Shown: positions 44,963 to 55,887 of the stretch, piece by piece
How the letters are laid out: each line of letters opens with the position of its first letter
Numbering within the stretch: position 1 is the first letter of the stretch
Assembly (NCBI RefSeq): GCF_050948215.1
Contig: NC_135156.1
Span: 248,001 to 312,000 of the forward strand
Origin: Halictus rubicundus
Taxonomy: Eukaryota > Arthropoda > Insecta > Hymenoptera > Halictidae
Direction of reading: 5' to 3'
Length of the DNA stretch: 64,000 nucleotides
Made by a program: the position numbers and the translations under genes
Notes under the pieces: generated by a model
The model's input: only the letters and a program-made list of their open reading frames with translations
The model's database searches: none
What the model was told of the DNA's origin: nothing

Positions 44963-45116
44963 TTTTCTATGAGAATCGCTAGTATAAATATTTTCAAAAC
45001 AACCGTATACAGTTTCTATGTCGAAGTCAGTGTTCAAAGAGTCAAAATCAAATTCGTCATCGCTACTTTCAATTTCACGGTACACTTTTTTCGGTACATT
45101 TCTTTTTGTCATTGTA
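44963..45116 (-). pseudogene. piggyBac transposase N-terminal remnant
   Basis: On the minus strand an ATG at 45116 opens MTKRNVPKKVYREIESSDDE, then an acidic run (FDFDSLNTDFD), an arrangement common at piggyBac transposase N-termini. The catalytic domain is deleted. Confidence 0.5.
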
Positions 45117-45376
45117 GAGTATTATTTAAAAAATATTTTAACCCTTTCGTTATCATAGACGAGATATCTCGCTACCAATATGTCGCGTGTACCACGCTAT
45201 GGACGAGATACCTCGCGTCGCAATTTCTATTTCGTACTGCTATGAACGAATATGTTTTGTATCTGTCCTTCAATATCTGTCCTTCGGTATTTACAGTACA
45301 ATGTCACTGATTCGATATATCCAGTGCGATTTTCTGCGTTTGGTTTAATTTCTAATTTCAGTTATTACTCAGCGTA

Positions 45377-46928
45377 CACTCCGCGACAAAAAGATGGCAC
45401 ACCCGTAAATATTGCTATTTCTGAAAACTGTGATGAAATTTAATATGTTTCTCTCCGTGTATGTACTTCGGTGGAGCATCAATGCTACTTACACAGGCGG
45501 ATTTAAGCGGAGGTTAAAGCGTAGGTCTAGTCTAAATGTAAATATCCGGGGTCACCGACGCGACAAAATTCTTAAAATTCTTTCTCTGCAGTTGACACTA
45601 GACCGTCAGACTGTTTGTATCGTTTACTGTGTTACTAAGCATTAAATATTGTGTACGTTTCTTATTATCTTCTATTGAAATTACACTGTGGATACGGGAA
45701 AATCTTTATCCGACGTTGAAATAACAACGATTTTGACATTGCATAAAGAGAATTACTCAGTTTCGAAAATTGCACGTATTATACATCGGAGCAGAAAAGT
45801 GGTGTGTAATTTATTAAAAAATCCCAAAACATACGATACAAAAAAGAGTTTCGGTCGATCGAAAGCAGAAAGCAATCGCGGAAAACGTGCATTTTTAAAA
45901 GAAGCTTCGAATTCTTCGGGAACAGCATGACAAATTGCTAAAGCAGCTGGCGTACATACAAATATACGTAATGCACAAAGGATAATAAAAGAATGTCCGC
46001 ACTTAGTTCGAATGAAATTGAAAAAAACCACCTTTACCCGCTCAGCATAAATCAGAGCGTCTGAAATTTGCACAAGAGCATATACATTGGAGAAAAAAGT
46101 GGCGTCGTGTTATTTTTAGTGATTAGAAAAGGTTTAATCTAGATGGGCCGGATGGTTTCGCACACTATTTTCATGACCTGCGGAAAAAAGAAAGGATATT
46201 AAGCCGCAGACACATGGGTGGCGGAGGAGTAATGCTTTGGGCCGGAATTGGGTATCGAGGAGTGATTGAAGTAAAATTTATAAAGAAAACTATGAACAGC
46301 AAAATCTGTATAGATTTGATAGACGAACAATTAACTAAATTCGCACAGACAATTTCCGGGGAAAATTTTATATTTCAACAGGATAATGCAAGTGTGCATA
46401 CTGCAAAATGCGTTAAGCAGTACTTTGAGCAAAACAAAATTAGTGCCTTAATGTGGCCAGCGAGATCGCCAGATCTCAACATAATTGAAAATTGTTGGGC
46501 ACAACTAGCAAGACATGTTTATGAAGGCGGAAGACAATTCCAAAGCCTTGCAGGTTTAAAAACGTGCATAGAACAAAAATGGAAAAAGTACAGCCAAAAT
46601 ATATTAAAAAACTCTTTAAGTTACTTCCGAAACGTATGTTGGCTGTTCTAGAAAATAAGGGAGGCCACACAAAGTATTAAACATAATGTTATATATTTTA
46701 TGTATGTAAATCACGTATTTTTTTGTATATGTGCCATCATTTTGTCGTGCCGATTTTTTGTTATTTTTTGTTTCCATAAACAAACGGACATTTTCTTTAA
46801 TTTTATTGTTTGTAATGTAGTTTATTTTGTAATAAAAATGTATAAGTACCAAGAAAGACTAGATTTATTATGTTCAAATGATGAAAACATTGAATTTTCG
46901 TGGTGTGCCATCTTTCTGTCGCGGAGTG
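45377..46928 (+). mobile_element. Tc1-like transposon
   Basis: The ends CACTCCGCGACAAAAAGATG and the complement of CACTCCGCGACAGAAAGATG are each flanked by TA. Length 1552 bases. It encodes one broken Tc1/Tc3-type transposase. Confidence 0.9.
45688..46660 (+). pseudogene. Tc1/Tc3-like DD34E transposase, broken
   Basis: The N-terminal DNA-binding region (SVSKIARIIHRSRKVVCNLL) is followed by stops and a frame change. The catalytic domain shows FSD with a stop right after it, LDGPDGF and GGGVMLWAGIGYRG. FQQDNASVH carries the second Asp, and WPARSPDLNIIENCW the Glu 34 residues later. That spacing is the DD34E signature of Tc1. At least two in-frame stops and one frameshift inactivate it. Confidence 0.85.
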
Positions 46929-47462
46929 TACAAAAACTGGAGTTTTTATCTAAAATCGTCAATGAAGTCCGTAATATAAGATGCACCAGAGAAAAGATAC
47001 GCGAGGAATCTCGTCCATGGCGTCGTACACGCGACATAGTGTTAGCGAGATATCTCATCCGTGGTAACGAAAGGGTTAAGAAGCGAAAATGCCTAATTAC
47101 ACTTAAATACAATTTGTAAAATAGTATTTCGAATTCTACGTATCTCCGAAGCTTGTCGACTTAATATGATATAAGATCAATATGATTCTTTGCTGTGGTG
47201 GCTGAGAGCAGATATACGACTGGAACGGTAAAAAAAACTTTGGTGGCTGAGAGTAGACATACGCAAAGGGTTAAAATAATCTAAAAACACCAACTTATTA
47301 TTTTTAATTTAATCATTTAATTTAATTTAATCTTTAATTTAATCTTTAATCATTTTAACAAAGTAAGAGCCCAATATTTGTCTGGCTCCTGTCCATTGGA
47401 ATAGCAACAGCAAACTTTTATTTTACATAATAATCCGCAGTCTAGTGAGTAGTTCAAATATG

Positions 47463-47826
47463 TGTAGTATCATAAATTTAAGCAAAATATCGTTGTGTCT
47501 CCAATGGCAGGAAGAGGGCCATAAAACCTGGAGTCCCGACGAAAGCCAGACCCAACGGAAGAGGGCCGTAGAACATCGAGGCCTGACGAAGACCAGGCCC
47601 AAGGCTAGGCTGGGATTTTCGAGGGGCACACACAGGATTTGGGGATGAGTGCGGGTGTGTAAGTGACACTTATACAAGGACATCTTTGGGGAGAAAGAGC
47701 AGACTTTGCGTTGACTGTGGAGAGTGAAGAGCGTATGCGTTGTGTGAGAGTTTCCGCCATCGTAGTTATCTATTCAATTCCTTTTTTATATTTTTAATAA
47801 ACAAACATTATAAACCATATACTACA
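47463..47826 (+). mobile_element. Solo LTR, 364 bp
   Basis: The perfect 8-base inverted ends TGTAGTAT and ATACTACA are flanked by TATG at 47459-47462 and 47827-47830. Inside is a ~48-base direct repeat (GGAAGAGGGCC units near 47510 and 47560) and AATAAAC near the 3' end. Confidence 0.8.
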
Positions 47827-47870
47827 TATGATTATTAAAAACACACACATTAGCAACCGTAAGCTTTGAA

Positions 47871-48191
47871 TTGACAATTCAAAGATGTTTTCTCTACCGC
47901 GGTTCGAAAGACACTGATCTAACGCAAGATTTTTGGGAAAAGTTTAGGGAGAGCTTTACGGATGTCGAAAATGCACGCTTTTACATACTTACGAAAACGA
48001 AGGGGTGGTCAGATGAAAAGAAGGGGAAGAGAGGAACCGCTGTAAGACTAGAATTTATAGGAATTACATGTTTCGGTTTTCCTGCAGATTGGTACGCAAA
48101 ATCGACGGGTAAAACTAATATTTTTATAAATTGTAAGCAGTCAAGTGGCTGTTCGTTCTTCTGCTTTTTTACTAATTTATGGAGAACATAG
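47871..48191 (+). CDS. Unknown ORF inside the mariner-type element
   Basis: The 106-codon open frame has a mixed, protein-like composition (DLTQDFWEKFRESFTDVENA, then KGWSDEKKGKRG) and a Cys-rich hydrophobic end. I recognise no family. It may be a fragment of an older element gene. Confidence 0.25.
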   Translation: MTIQRCFLYRGSKDTDLTQDFWEKFRESFTDVENARFYILTKTKGWSDEKKGKRGTAVRLEFIGITCFGFPADWYAKSTGKTNIFINCKQSSGCSFFCFFTNLWRT

Positions 48192-48501
48192 GAATTAATT
48201 AGACAGATTTCCAATCCCTAAAAAATAACTTGCGCCACCACTTCAGTAACTTCCTCATAAAGCAGTATGTCGAGGCATACTGATCGATTTACGCATACTG
48301 ACCGATTTCGTTAATAATTCCTTAAGAAAGCCGAGGCGGACATTTTTGCAAAGGCAAAAGTCGCTTCAAATGACCTCAGAAACCACCAATTTCACGGAGT
48401 TGATTGAATTTCGGGACATTCTGTATAAGAGTCATTTGTAATTTTAAGTAAGCCTAGTGTGTAATTTTTTATACGCTGTCGCTTCTCCTGGGGGGGGGGG
48501 G

Positions 48502-48653
48502 GCTACATGCGCTTCTGACCATTGCTGTGGCGCCTAGTGTTGCCCAGCATTAGCCGCATGTGAGCGGCAGGAACGAGTCGCCCCTCTAGACTCTAGGTCG
48601 TCCATGAGTCGAGGGCGAATTTACCGCCTTTTCGTCGTATCCTACGCTAATAT
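48502..48653 (+). mobile_element. Gypsy 2 3' LTR remnant
   Basis: After the 13-G run (48490-48502), GGCTACATGCGC ... CCCTCTAGACTCTAGGTCGTCC ... GGGCGAATTTACCGCC matches 34510-34605 plus 37811-37850. This shows the empty hAT site. The first ~255 bases and the 3' part of the LTR are missing. Confidence 0.7.
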
Positions 48654-48659
48654 CGTGAA

Positions 48660-50724
48660 TTTTAAGGAAAAAATGATTTAAGTTTAAAAAATGTATTAAA
48701 ATCGTGATTGCTTTAATTTAAGTGCTTTGATAACAGTCTAGTTTGAATGTATGTACTGTGTTTAGTCAAATGGAATACACAAAACTTGGGCATTCTTTTG
48801 TTATCCTTGAATTGTTGGTAAATATAAAACTGTAGAAAATTCTAGATTTCAATTGATGCATCGCTATCTTTACTCTCACTTGTTAAAATAATTTGGTTTG
48901 CAACATATTCTGTAAATTAAAAATAAATTTCTGTATAATCACACTTTCATGTTTGCACGAAGCAACATAAGCGTATCAATAGGTTTCCGCATTAACGAAG
49001 AGGTACTATTGCCAATGTCTTTTTTTTTTGTCAGTGGTATCCCCTGTAAACCTATTCCACTATATCGCATGATAGTTTCGGAAAAGAAATGTAGAAAATA
49101 GATTTGAAAAATAAATTCACAAGATAAATTTCGGAGCGCGAAATTTTTTAGGACTGAATATCTCGATTCTTCCAAAGTTTTGAAGAATTCGTCTTCTTTT
49201 CCATCCATGATTTTCCATCATAATAATTTCGAAAAAATAAATTTGAAACATGTAATAGTATTTAAGGATTTACCCAGCACGTTTAAAGTGTAAACGTACG
49301 CGGAAATGTGTTTCCATATCCAAACAAAATATTGGCGATGAAATTAAAAGCTATTTTCCATTTATCTTCTTAATTAGCCAACGGCCATATCACACTGCAT
49401 GTATCTTCTTAATTTGTTTTTCAAATTTACTTTCCGAAATTACCATGCAACATAGTGGAATAGACCTACAGCACCAGCAAGGTACTGTTAAAGACTTTCA
49501 GCCCCTGTGCTATTCTGCCAGCCTCAAAGTGGGTCCCAGGTGGGTCCTGGTAGCGGTCGGTAATGCGCCTCGTGGCCCCACTGACGAGATCCTTTTATCG
49601 GTTGTGGAACTAATATCGTGGAACTATCTCTGATCTCAAATACCAACATCGCTAAACGTGCCGCGCTCGCTACCTAAATAAAACATTTGCTCGTGAACTA
49701 CGGAAGAAACGTCAGTAGCATAAGCAATAAATAAACGTAGAATGCTGGCATAATCCATTCTGTAATTTCTTGGAAAATAATTATTTTTTATTGTATAATT
49801 TCATTACACTCTTATTGCCTTCTTATTTTCCTTATTGTTCACCATTGTAATAATCGCATGTTTATTGCGATATGGTTATTCAACAAAAAATACTCTGTAA
49901 GAATTATAGAATAAAAAAAGAATAAATACAATCTACAAGTAATGACAAAATTCAATCGTTCTTATTGTGATCCTTAGTAAAAAACAGAAAATTAATTTTT
50001 TTACTTATTTATCCGATAATATCACTTCTAATGCTCGACAGCCTTGGCAATCATTACAGCAGTAATACACATATTTTAAATTTTCCTTGCAAATTTAAAG
50101 AAAAAAATTTTGAAAAGTGTCTAAGTCATTTTAAGTTTTAATTGTAATTGTATTGTTTGCTGTTTCTTATACCTTATAGTATTGTTTCTTTGTATTTTTT
50201 ATATTTTATAACGAATAAACTGTATGTTGTAATTTATTTCATAAATAAAAGGAAGGATACGATTGAATCGACTCTTGACCTGTATATGCATACATTGTAT
50301 CTACAGTCAATATACATTGTATGTTGTCCTCGGCATGGGACCCTCGATCCTCAGTTGTTCATAGGACTGTTGCTCTTCTGTTTTCGCCCTGAGCATTTCT
50401 CATTCGCGACATTTCTCTCGAAGACTAAAGACGTGCCTCACAACGTGCCTTTAGAGAAGATATTAAAAATAAATTCTGTTTCATATTTTCATAATAGAGT
50501 GTGGTTTTCTTATATACCCATAATCCAATACTTTATATATAATCATATTTATGAATTGTATTGTTAAATTTCATTTTCTGTGAGTAATTGTGAATACATA
50601 TACATTAGTAAGCAAAAGACTTTTTCCCGAAATACGGCTATTTGTCCGTACCGTGCGACGCGGCGAAAACCGAGCAGTCGAACTCGAGGCTTAAAAGAAG
50701 GGCTCACCGCGTCTCTTTTTTTCA
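48660..50724. other. AT-rich stretch, no gene seen
   Basis: It contains an imperfect inverted repeat (CCTATTCCACTAT block near 49045-49115 against 49405-49468) and a GC-richer ~250-base segment (49480-49720) with AATAAAAC. The open frame at 50148-50567 has no family features. Confidence 0.4.
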
Positions 50725-50885
50725 TACGCTGTCCTGCTTTGCGTCCGAAATTTCCGTCGTTCATTACACAAGTAAATATCATCGGAATTGTGTCATATTT
50801 GGTATCCTTTTTCTTAGAAAAATGCCACGAATATGTTGGTGAAAGTCCCATAGAAAAATAATTATTAATAAAAAAGTTTATTTTT
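50725..50885 (+). repeat. Dispersed repeat D, uninterrupted site copy
   Basis: It contains CGTTCATTACACAAGTAAAT, the empty version of the hAT insertion site at 50993-51000/52033-52040. Confidence 0.7.
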
Positions 50886-51000
50886 TTATTTAAAGGCCTG
50901 AAACTCACGCCATCTTTCCTGAACGTTTTGACTCTCCGCGTCTCTTTCTTTCTCATAGGCTGTCCTTCTTTGTGCGTCCGAAACTTTAATCGTTCATTAC

Positions 51001-52032
51001 TAGGGATGTGCGGGCCGGGTCACAGACAGTCGGGCGGGCTCGATTCGGGTGCGCGATACTTCATGACTAGGCATGTGCGGGCCGCCCAACATTCGGGTTC
51101 GGGTCGGGTCGCAGAAAGTCGGGCGCGCGATACTTCATGACACATCGGGCTACCCGAGAGTTTCGGGCTGCCTGCTCGACTTCGTCGGGCGGGTTCGGAA
51201 TGAATCGGACAAGTTCGAGCGAGCGAGTTATCGCAATACTTGAGATTCAACTCTGCGTTCTTATGAAATACATAATGATAATAATTCATAATTTTTAATA
51301 TACTTGGTTTTTTTATAATTACCGTAGGTATAATTGGCAAACATATGCGTAATCTTTATTTGTATTAAATTTTGAAATAATGAACGTTACACGTGAAAAC
51401 TTTAAGAGACAATATTTCTGGCATTCTGACGAATTTGTTCCTCCGAATGAACTTGCATATGCATCGATAATATCATTAAAATATCCTTACAAAGTTACAT
51501 ACACCTAGAAGGTATGAAAATAATGTAAATTATGACGATTTTGTAAGGAATGCTGTAACTTTGTAAGGATATTTTAATGATATTGTCGATACATATGCAA
51601 GTTCATTCGGAACAAATATGTAAGAATGCTAGAAATATTGTCTCTTAAATTTTTCACGTGTAACGTGTATTATTTCAAAATTTAATACAAATAAAGATTA
51701 TGCACATGTGTGCCAAATATACCTACTGTAATTGTAAAAAAAACCAAGTATATTAAAAATTACGTTATAAGTTATGAAAGAAGTACCGTTATTACCATTA
51801 TGTTTTTCATAAAAACGCAGAGTTGAATTTCAGGTATCGCGATAACTCGCTCGTCCGAACTTGTCCGATTGTTTCCGAACCCGCCAGACGACGTCGAGTC
51901 ACTCTCGTGCAGCCCGAAACGCTCGGGCCGCCCGATGTGTCATGAAGTATCGCGCACCCGAATCGAGCCCGCCCGACTTTCTGCGACCCGACCCGACCCG
52001 AACCCGAATATCGGGCGACCCGCACATGCCTA
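51001..52032. mobile_element. Foldback hAT MITE
   Basis: It starts TAGGGATGTGCGGG and ends with the complement of TAGGCATGTGCGGG. TTCATTAC flanks it at 50993-51000 and 52033-52040. The two arms (~480 bases each) are inverted copies around a short centre near 51490-51580. The outer ~200 bases of each arm are GC-rich (CGGGTCGGGTCG words), the inner parts AT-rich. The left end carries an extra ~68-base copy of its terminus. No ORF. Confidence 0.9.
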
Positions 52033-52290
52033 TTCATTACACAAGTAATTATCATCGGAATCGTATCATATTTGGTATAATTTTCATTAGAAAAGCGCCA
52101 CGAATATGTTGGTGAAAGTCCCATGAAAAAATAATGAAAAATAAAGAAGTTTTCCTATTGGATTAGTACTGGTTCCTGGTCTCACACCGATATACCCAAC
52201 CCATGTCATGTTCACACTTGTCGGCGGCGGCGGCTCTCGAGCTTGCGAGCCCCTCACGGGGTATACCCCGCAATAGTAAGGATATTCAAC
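52033..52290 (+). repeat. Dispersed repeat D, right part of the interrupted copy
   Basis: It continues 50936-51000 after the hAT insertion, with the GATATACCC and CTCACGGGGTATACCCCG tail. Confidence 0.65.
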
Positions 52291-52612
52291 ATCAGCTAAC
52301 ATAACAGTTAAGGCGCCTTATAACCCGTTTTCACTGTATATGCGCATAGCTCGAAGGAATTTAAAAAATTTTCAGAATTGTTAATTTTACAGGTCTGCAA
52401 AATAAAGTGTCAAACTTTCTCATTAAATCATTTCCATTGAACTACCAAGCCAATGAAAATGAGCTTTTTGGTTCTTACAGTAGAAAAATGAGTATCTAAT
52501 AAAAATAATTTTAGTTGAAAAAAGAATATTTGATCACGATCCATTTTTATTAGAGTTTTGTAGTTTAATAGTTATGATATAACGAATAAAGGTTGATACT
52601 TTATTTTTCAGA

Positions 52613-53650
52613 TGTTACGAGCCAGGGCTGCGAGCAACGCGAGAGGCGACGAAGGGTTATGACCCTAGGAATATTTTTTCAATTTGTTAGTTAGGTACGC
52701 GGACGAACCCAATGCGAAATTAGAGAGCCGCTGGATTATAGACGTCGAGGACGAACCTGATGCGAAATCAGGGAACCTCTAGGAATGTAGTCAAACGCAG
52801 ACGAAGCCGGTGCGAAACCGGGGAACTGCTAAGAGGGTGAAACTTCGTGAACGAACGCAATGCGAAATTGGGGTGTCATTGGGAGAGACACGCAGACGAA
52901 CACGGTACGAAAGTTGGGAGCTGCTAAGAGGTTGTGTAACAGCGCGGACGAACCCAATGCGAAATTGGGGAGCCGCTAGGATAGTTAGTAGGCCTCGTAA
53001 CTTATACATATAATTTAATTGATACAATCCGAACGGTAAGATTGTATCGTGTGGGAACGTTCAATTATTGGGTTAGGATATTGGATAATAATTGAGGGTT
53101 TTAGAGATTGCACGATTTATCAAACAACACGAATACATTCTTATGTAAATGTGTATTACAAGCGTTGGTGTCGCGATTGAATTGAATGTAAAGTGTACAA
53201 TAAGAATATTGTTACCTCAGCTACACAATGTTGACGCACTGGCAATGCGGAGTCTACGAGTAATTGTTGAATGCCAAATATAAATATTACTGAAATAGCG
53301 GAATCAATAAGGTTAATTTGATTCGAAAGGGACTTCAACCCGATCTCAATAGAATTGACTCTTACGGACTGTGACGCGACGTGACTCTACACGTAACTGC
53401 ACGATTACTGACCGAAGAGGATGAAAATGAGCGCGTTTATATACCCTAAAAATGAATGGGGAGCTCTGTTTATAATTTGATGTCACGTAGGGTCACACTC
53501 TCATTTTTTGTCGCTTCTAATGAAAAACAGGCCTCAGATAGATTTTCGTTAAAAGGTGCTAATAGGATGTTATCTAGGCTATTTCCTATATCAGAAACTT
53601 AATTGACGGATTCCAGAAGGGAGTGTTCTAGAGATTTGAAGTTTTGAAAA
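52613..53650 (+). mobile_element. LTR family A, copy 3 (3' truncated)
   Basis: It starts TGTTACGAGCCAGGG and follows copy 1, with about five tandem units at 52690-52985, until similarity fades near 53650. No CGTAACA end or target duplication is found. Confidence 0.75.
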
Positions 53651-54507
53651 TTCCTTTAAGATACGGTCTTGCCTCCGAGAATGATCAAACCTCGGGGCTG
53701 TGAGTATCAATGATCACATCGTGGAGGTACTAGGTTATTTTAAGTTTGCCGAACATAGATAAGGACAGCGCTTGGAACAGAAAGACGAACTGTTGGTCGA
53801 GGCAGGAGACGCAGTTTGAATGGTTGCATATCGATTACAATGTTAATGCACACAGAAAACTTTTTTATTTTTTTATTCGTTTTTACAAAACTTCTACCAA
53901 CATATCTGTGAGATTTTTCTGATTAAAATGGGTCCAAATACGGCAAAATTTGGACCACATTAACTTATTTAAAGTGTGATCATAACTTGCTATGATATAG
54001 GCAAATTAAATATGATTAAATTCTATAGAATTTGCTCTTTTTTAACCGGGGAAATCTCTCAAATATGTTAGTAAAAGTTCTGGGAAAAAAGAATAAAAAA
54101 TGAAAAGGTTTTGTATTTGCGTTACCATTGCATTCGATACTCTGTGCGTCTATTTCTTTTCCATACGCTGTCCTTTGCGTCCGAAACTTCCGTCGTTCAT
54201 TACATAAGTAACTATCATTGGAATTATATCATATTTGGTATCATTTTCATAAAAAATGGTACAAATTTGTTTGTGAAAAAGTCATAAAAAATAATGAAAA
54301 ATAAAGAAGTTTTATAAATGTCTTTGACCGGACCCGAGTTTTGCACATTAATAGCGAGTTTATAATAATCTTATTCTATTTGTCAAAATTTCATTTTCTA
54401 TTTAAATTAGTTTGTTATTGAAACTCATTAATAGTTCTAAATAGTACTTGAAATATTTAAAATGATATTGAAGTATTGGAATATTACAATTTGGAATATT
54501 TCGTCGT
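53651..54507. other. Spacer with a dispersed repeat D copy
   Basis: Repeat D words occur at about 54130-54315 (GCGTCCGAAACTTCC, CATTACATAAGTAACTATC). The remainder is AT-rich without genes. Confidence 0.45.
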
Positions 54508-54545
54508 GAAAGGGCCTAGGCGGACGTGGTAGTCAAAAATGCCCT
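54508..54545. repeat. Terminus like that of the 12083-21192 element
   Basis: AAAGGGCCTAGGCGGACG-TGGTAGTCAAAAATGCCCTT parallels AAGGGCCTAGCC-GATTAAGATGGTCAAAACTGCCCTT at 12081-12120. It directly abuts LTR family A copy 4. Confidence 0.5.
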
Positions 54546-55454
54546 TGTTACGTATGGAGACGTTATCTCCACGTTCATTTCGATTAGAAGTTCTAATCTC
54601 TTTTCTGAGAACGAAAAGCGTCCCAACAGGCCCCCTTTATTAATGGAAGACACTGTATGCCTTCTTTATATGAAAATCTTTAGACACTCCCTTCTGGCAT
54701 CCGTTAATTAATATTCTGATAGGAAATAGCCCGGATAACCTTCGTTAACCCCTTTCAACGAAAATCTAACTGAGGCCTGGTTTTCATTGGAAGTGACAAA
54801 AAATGTGACTGTGACCCTACGTGACATTAAATCTTAAACAGAGTACCCTTTCATTTTCAAGGTATATAAACCCGTTCATTTTCATCCTCTTTGGTTCAGT
54901 AGAGATTCAGAAGTGGTTCGGTAGCGGTATAGTAATCGTGCAGTCACGTCGCGTTACACGCATAACAGTCAATTCTAGTGAGATCGGGTTAAAGTCCCTT
55001 TCGAATCAAATCGTAACCTTATAGATTCCGTTCCTTCGGTATATATATTCTATTTGGCATTCAATAATTGCTCTCTGACCCCGCATTGCCAGTGCGTAAA
55101 AACCGTGCATCGTAGGTAACAGTTTCTCCAATTGTACACCCACTAAATTCATTCGCGACACAAACAACAACACTTGTAATTATTTCAATTCAGAATATAT
55201 TTGTCTTTTTGTTAACTCGCGTAATCCACAACTCTTAATTATTGCCTAATATCCTAATCTAATAATTGAACGTTTCCACACGATACAATCTTACCGAATT
55301 GTATCAATTAAATTATATATAAGTTACGAGGCTTACTAATCTTAAATCCAAATCAACAAAGATTTCAAAATTAACTAACAAATTGAAACCATATTCCTGG
55401 GGTAACAACCCCCTCGCCGGCCTCTCGCGTTGCTCGCAGCCCTGGCTCGTAACA
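54546..55454 (-). mobile_element. LTR family A, copy 4 (no tandem array)
   Basis: Reverse orientation, TGTTACGTATGG to GGCTCGTAACA. It lacks the ~350-base tandem array seen in the other copies. The flanks CCCT (54542-54545) and CCCG (55455-55458) are an imperfect duplication. Confidence 0.8.
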
Positions 55455-55564
55455 CCCGTCAACATATTTGTACGGCCGTTGCGGCATTCGATTTTCGGTC
55501 AATTTTCCCCAATTAATTGCATTTAGGAATATTGAAAAAAATCCAACGAATTACGATTATTAAT

Positions 55565-55823
55565 TGTAATTGGGTTATAATTCCCGCGGCGAGTAATGTT
55601 AGGGCCCGCCGTGGCGCGTCGCTTCGCTCGCTGCTGCGTCACGTTGCTTGTAGCACGTGTCAAAAATGTAACCGCGTAAATGTGTATTACTATTATATAT
55701 ACCGTCTTTTATATTATTCCATTTGTGTGTTCAATTAATGTGTAACCTATTTTATAATGCCTATATTAAATAAACTGTGTTAATAAACAACAACACGTTC
55801 ACTCTAACCCTGCTGCGCCAACA
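55565..55823 (+). repeat. Copia 5' LTR
   Basis: It runs from TGTAATTGGG to GCGCCAACA. AATAAAC occurs near 55770. It is ~99% identical to 62520-62778. Confidence 0.95.
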
Positions 55824-55840
55824 AGGTTATGGGCCCAGAC
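55824..55840 (+). promoter_or_regulatory. Primer-binding site (half tRNA-iMet type)
   Basis: AGGTTATGGGCCCAG directly after the LTR complements the anticodon region of initiator tRNA-Met (CTGGGCCCATAACC), the half-tRNA priming known for Drosophila copia. Confidence 0.75.
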
Positions 55841-55887
55841 ATCGTGTTGAGGTTAGAGTTCGAGAAAATTCATAGACACGTGTAAGA

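Larger units (their letters stand above)
45142..47075. mobile_element. piggyBac-like MITE (inner), ~75-bp TIRs
   Basis: TTAA at 45138-45141 and 47076-47079 enclose ends starting CCCTTTCGTTA. The arms, rich in GAGATATCTCG palindromes, pair over ~75 bases. It lies 21 bases upstream of the piggyBac ATG at 45116 and holds the Tc1 element. Confidence 0.8.
44905..47270 (-). mobile_element. piggyBac-derived deletion element (outer)
   Basis: TTAA at 44901-44904 and 47271-47274 border TTAACCTTTTGC and the complement of TTAACCCTTTGC. Without the nested element it is only ~430 bases. It keeps a transposase N-terminus on the minus strand. Confidence 0.6.
44336..48423. mobile_element. Mariner-type element with ~118-bp TIRs, host of further insertions
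   Basis: The left end CAGGGTGTCCCAAAATTCAA pairs with the right end (complement of CAGAATGTCCCGAAATTCAA) for ~118 bases. Both sides border TATA. It interrupts Gypsy 2 between pol and the G-run. No transposase of its own is evident. It contains a piggyBac pair, a Tc1 element and a solo LTR. Confidence 0.8.

Noticed and set aside
52613..55454. A full LTR provirus between the two family A LTRs
   Set aside because: The two LTRs are in opposite orientation, have different flanks and enclose no gag-pol.
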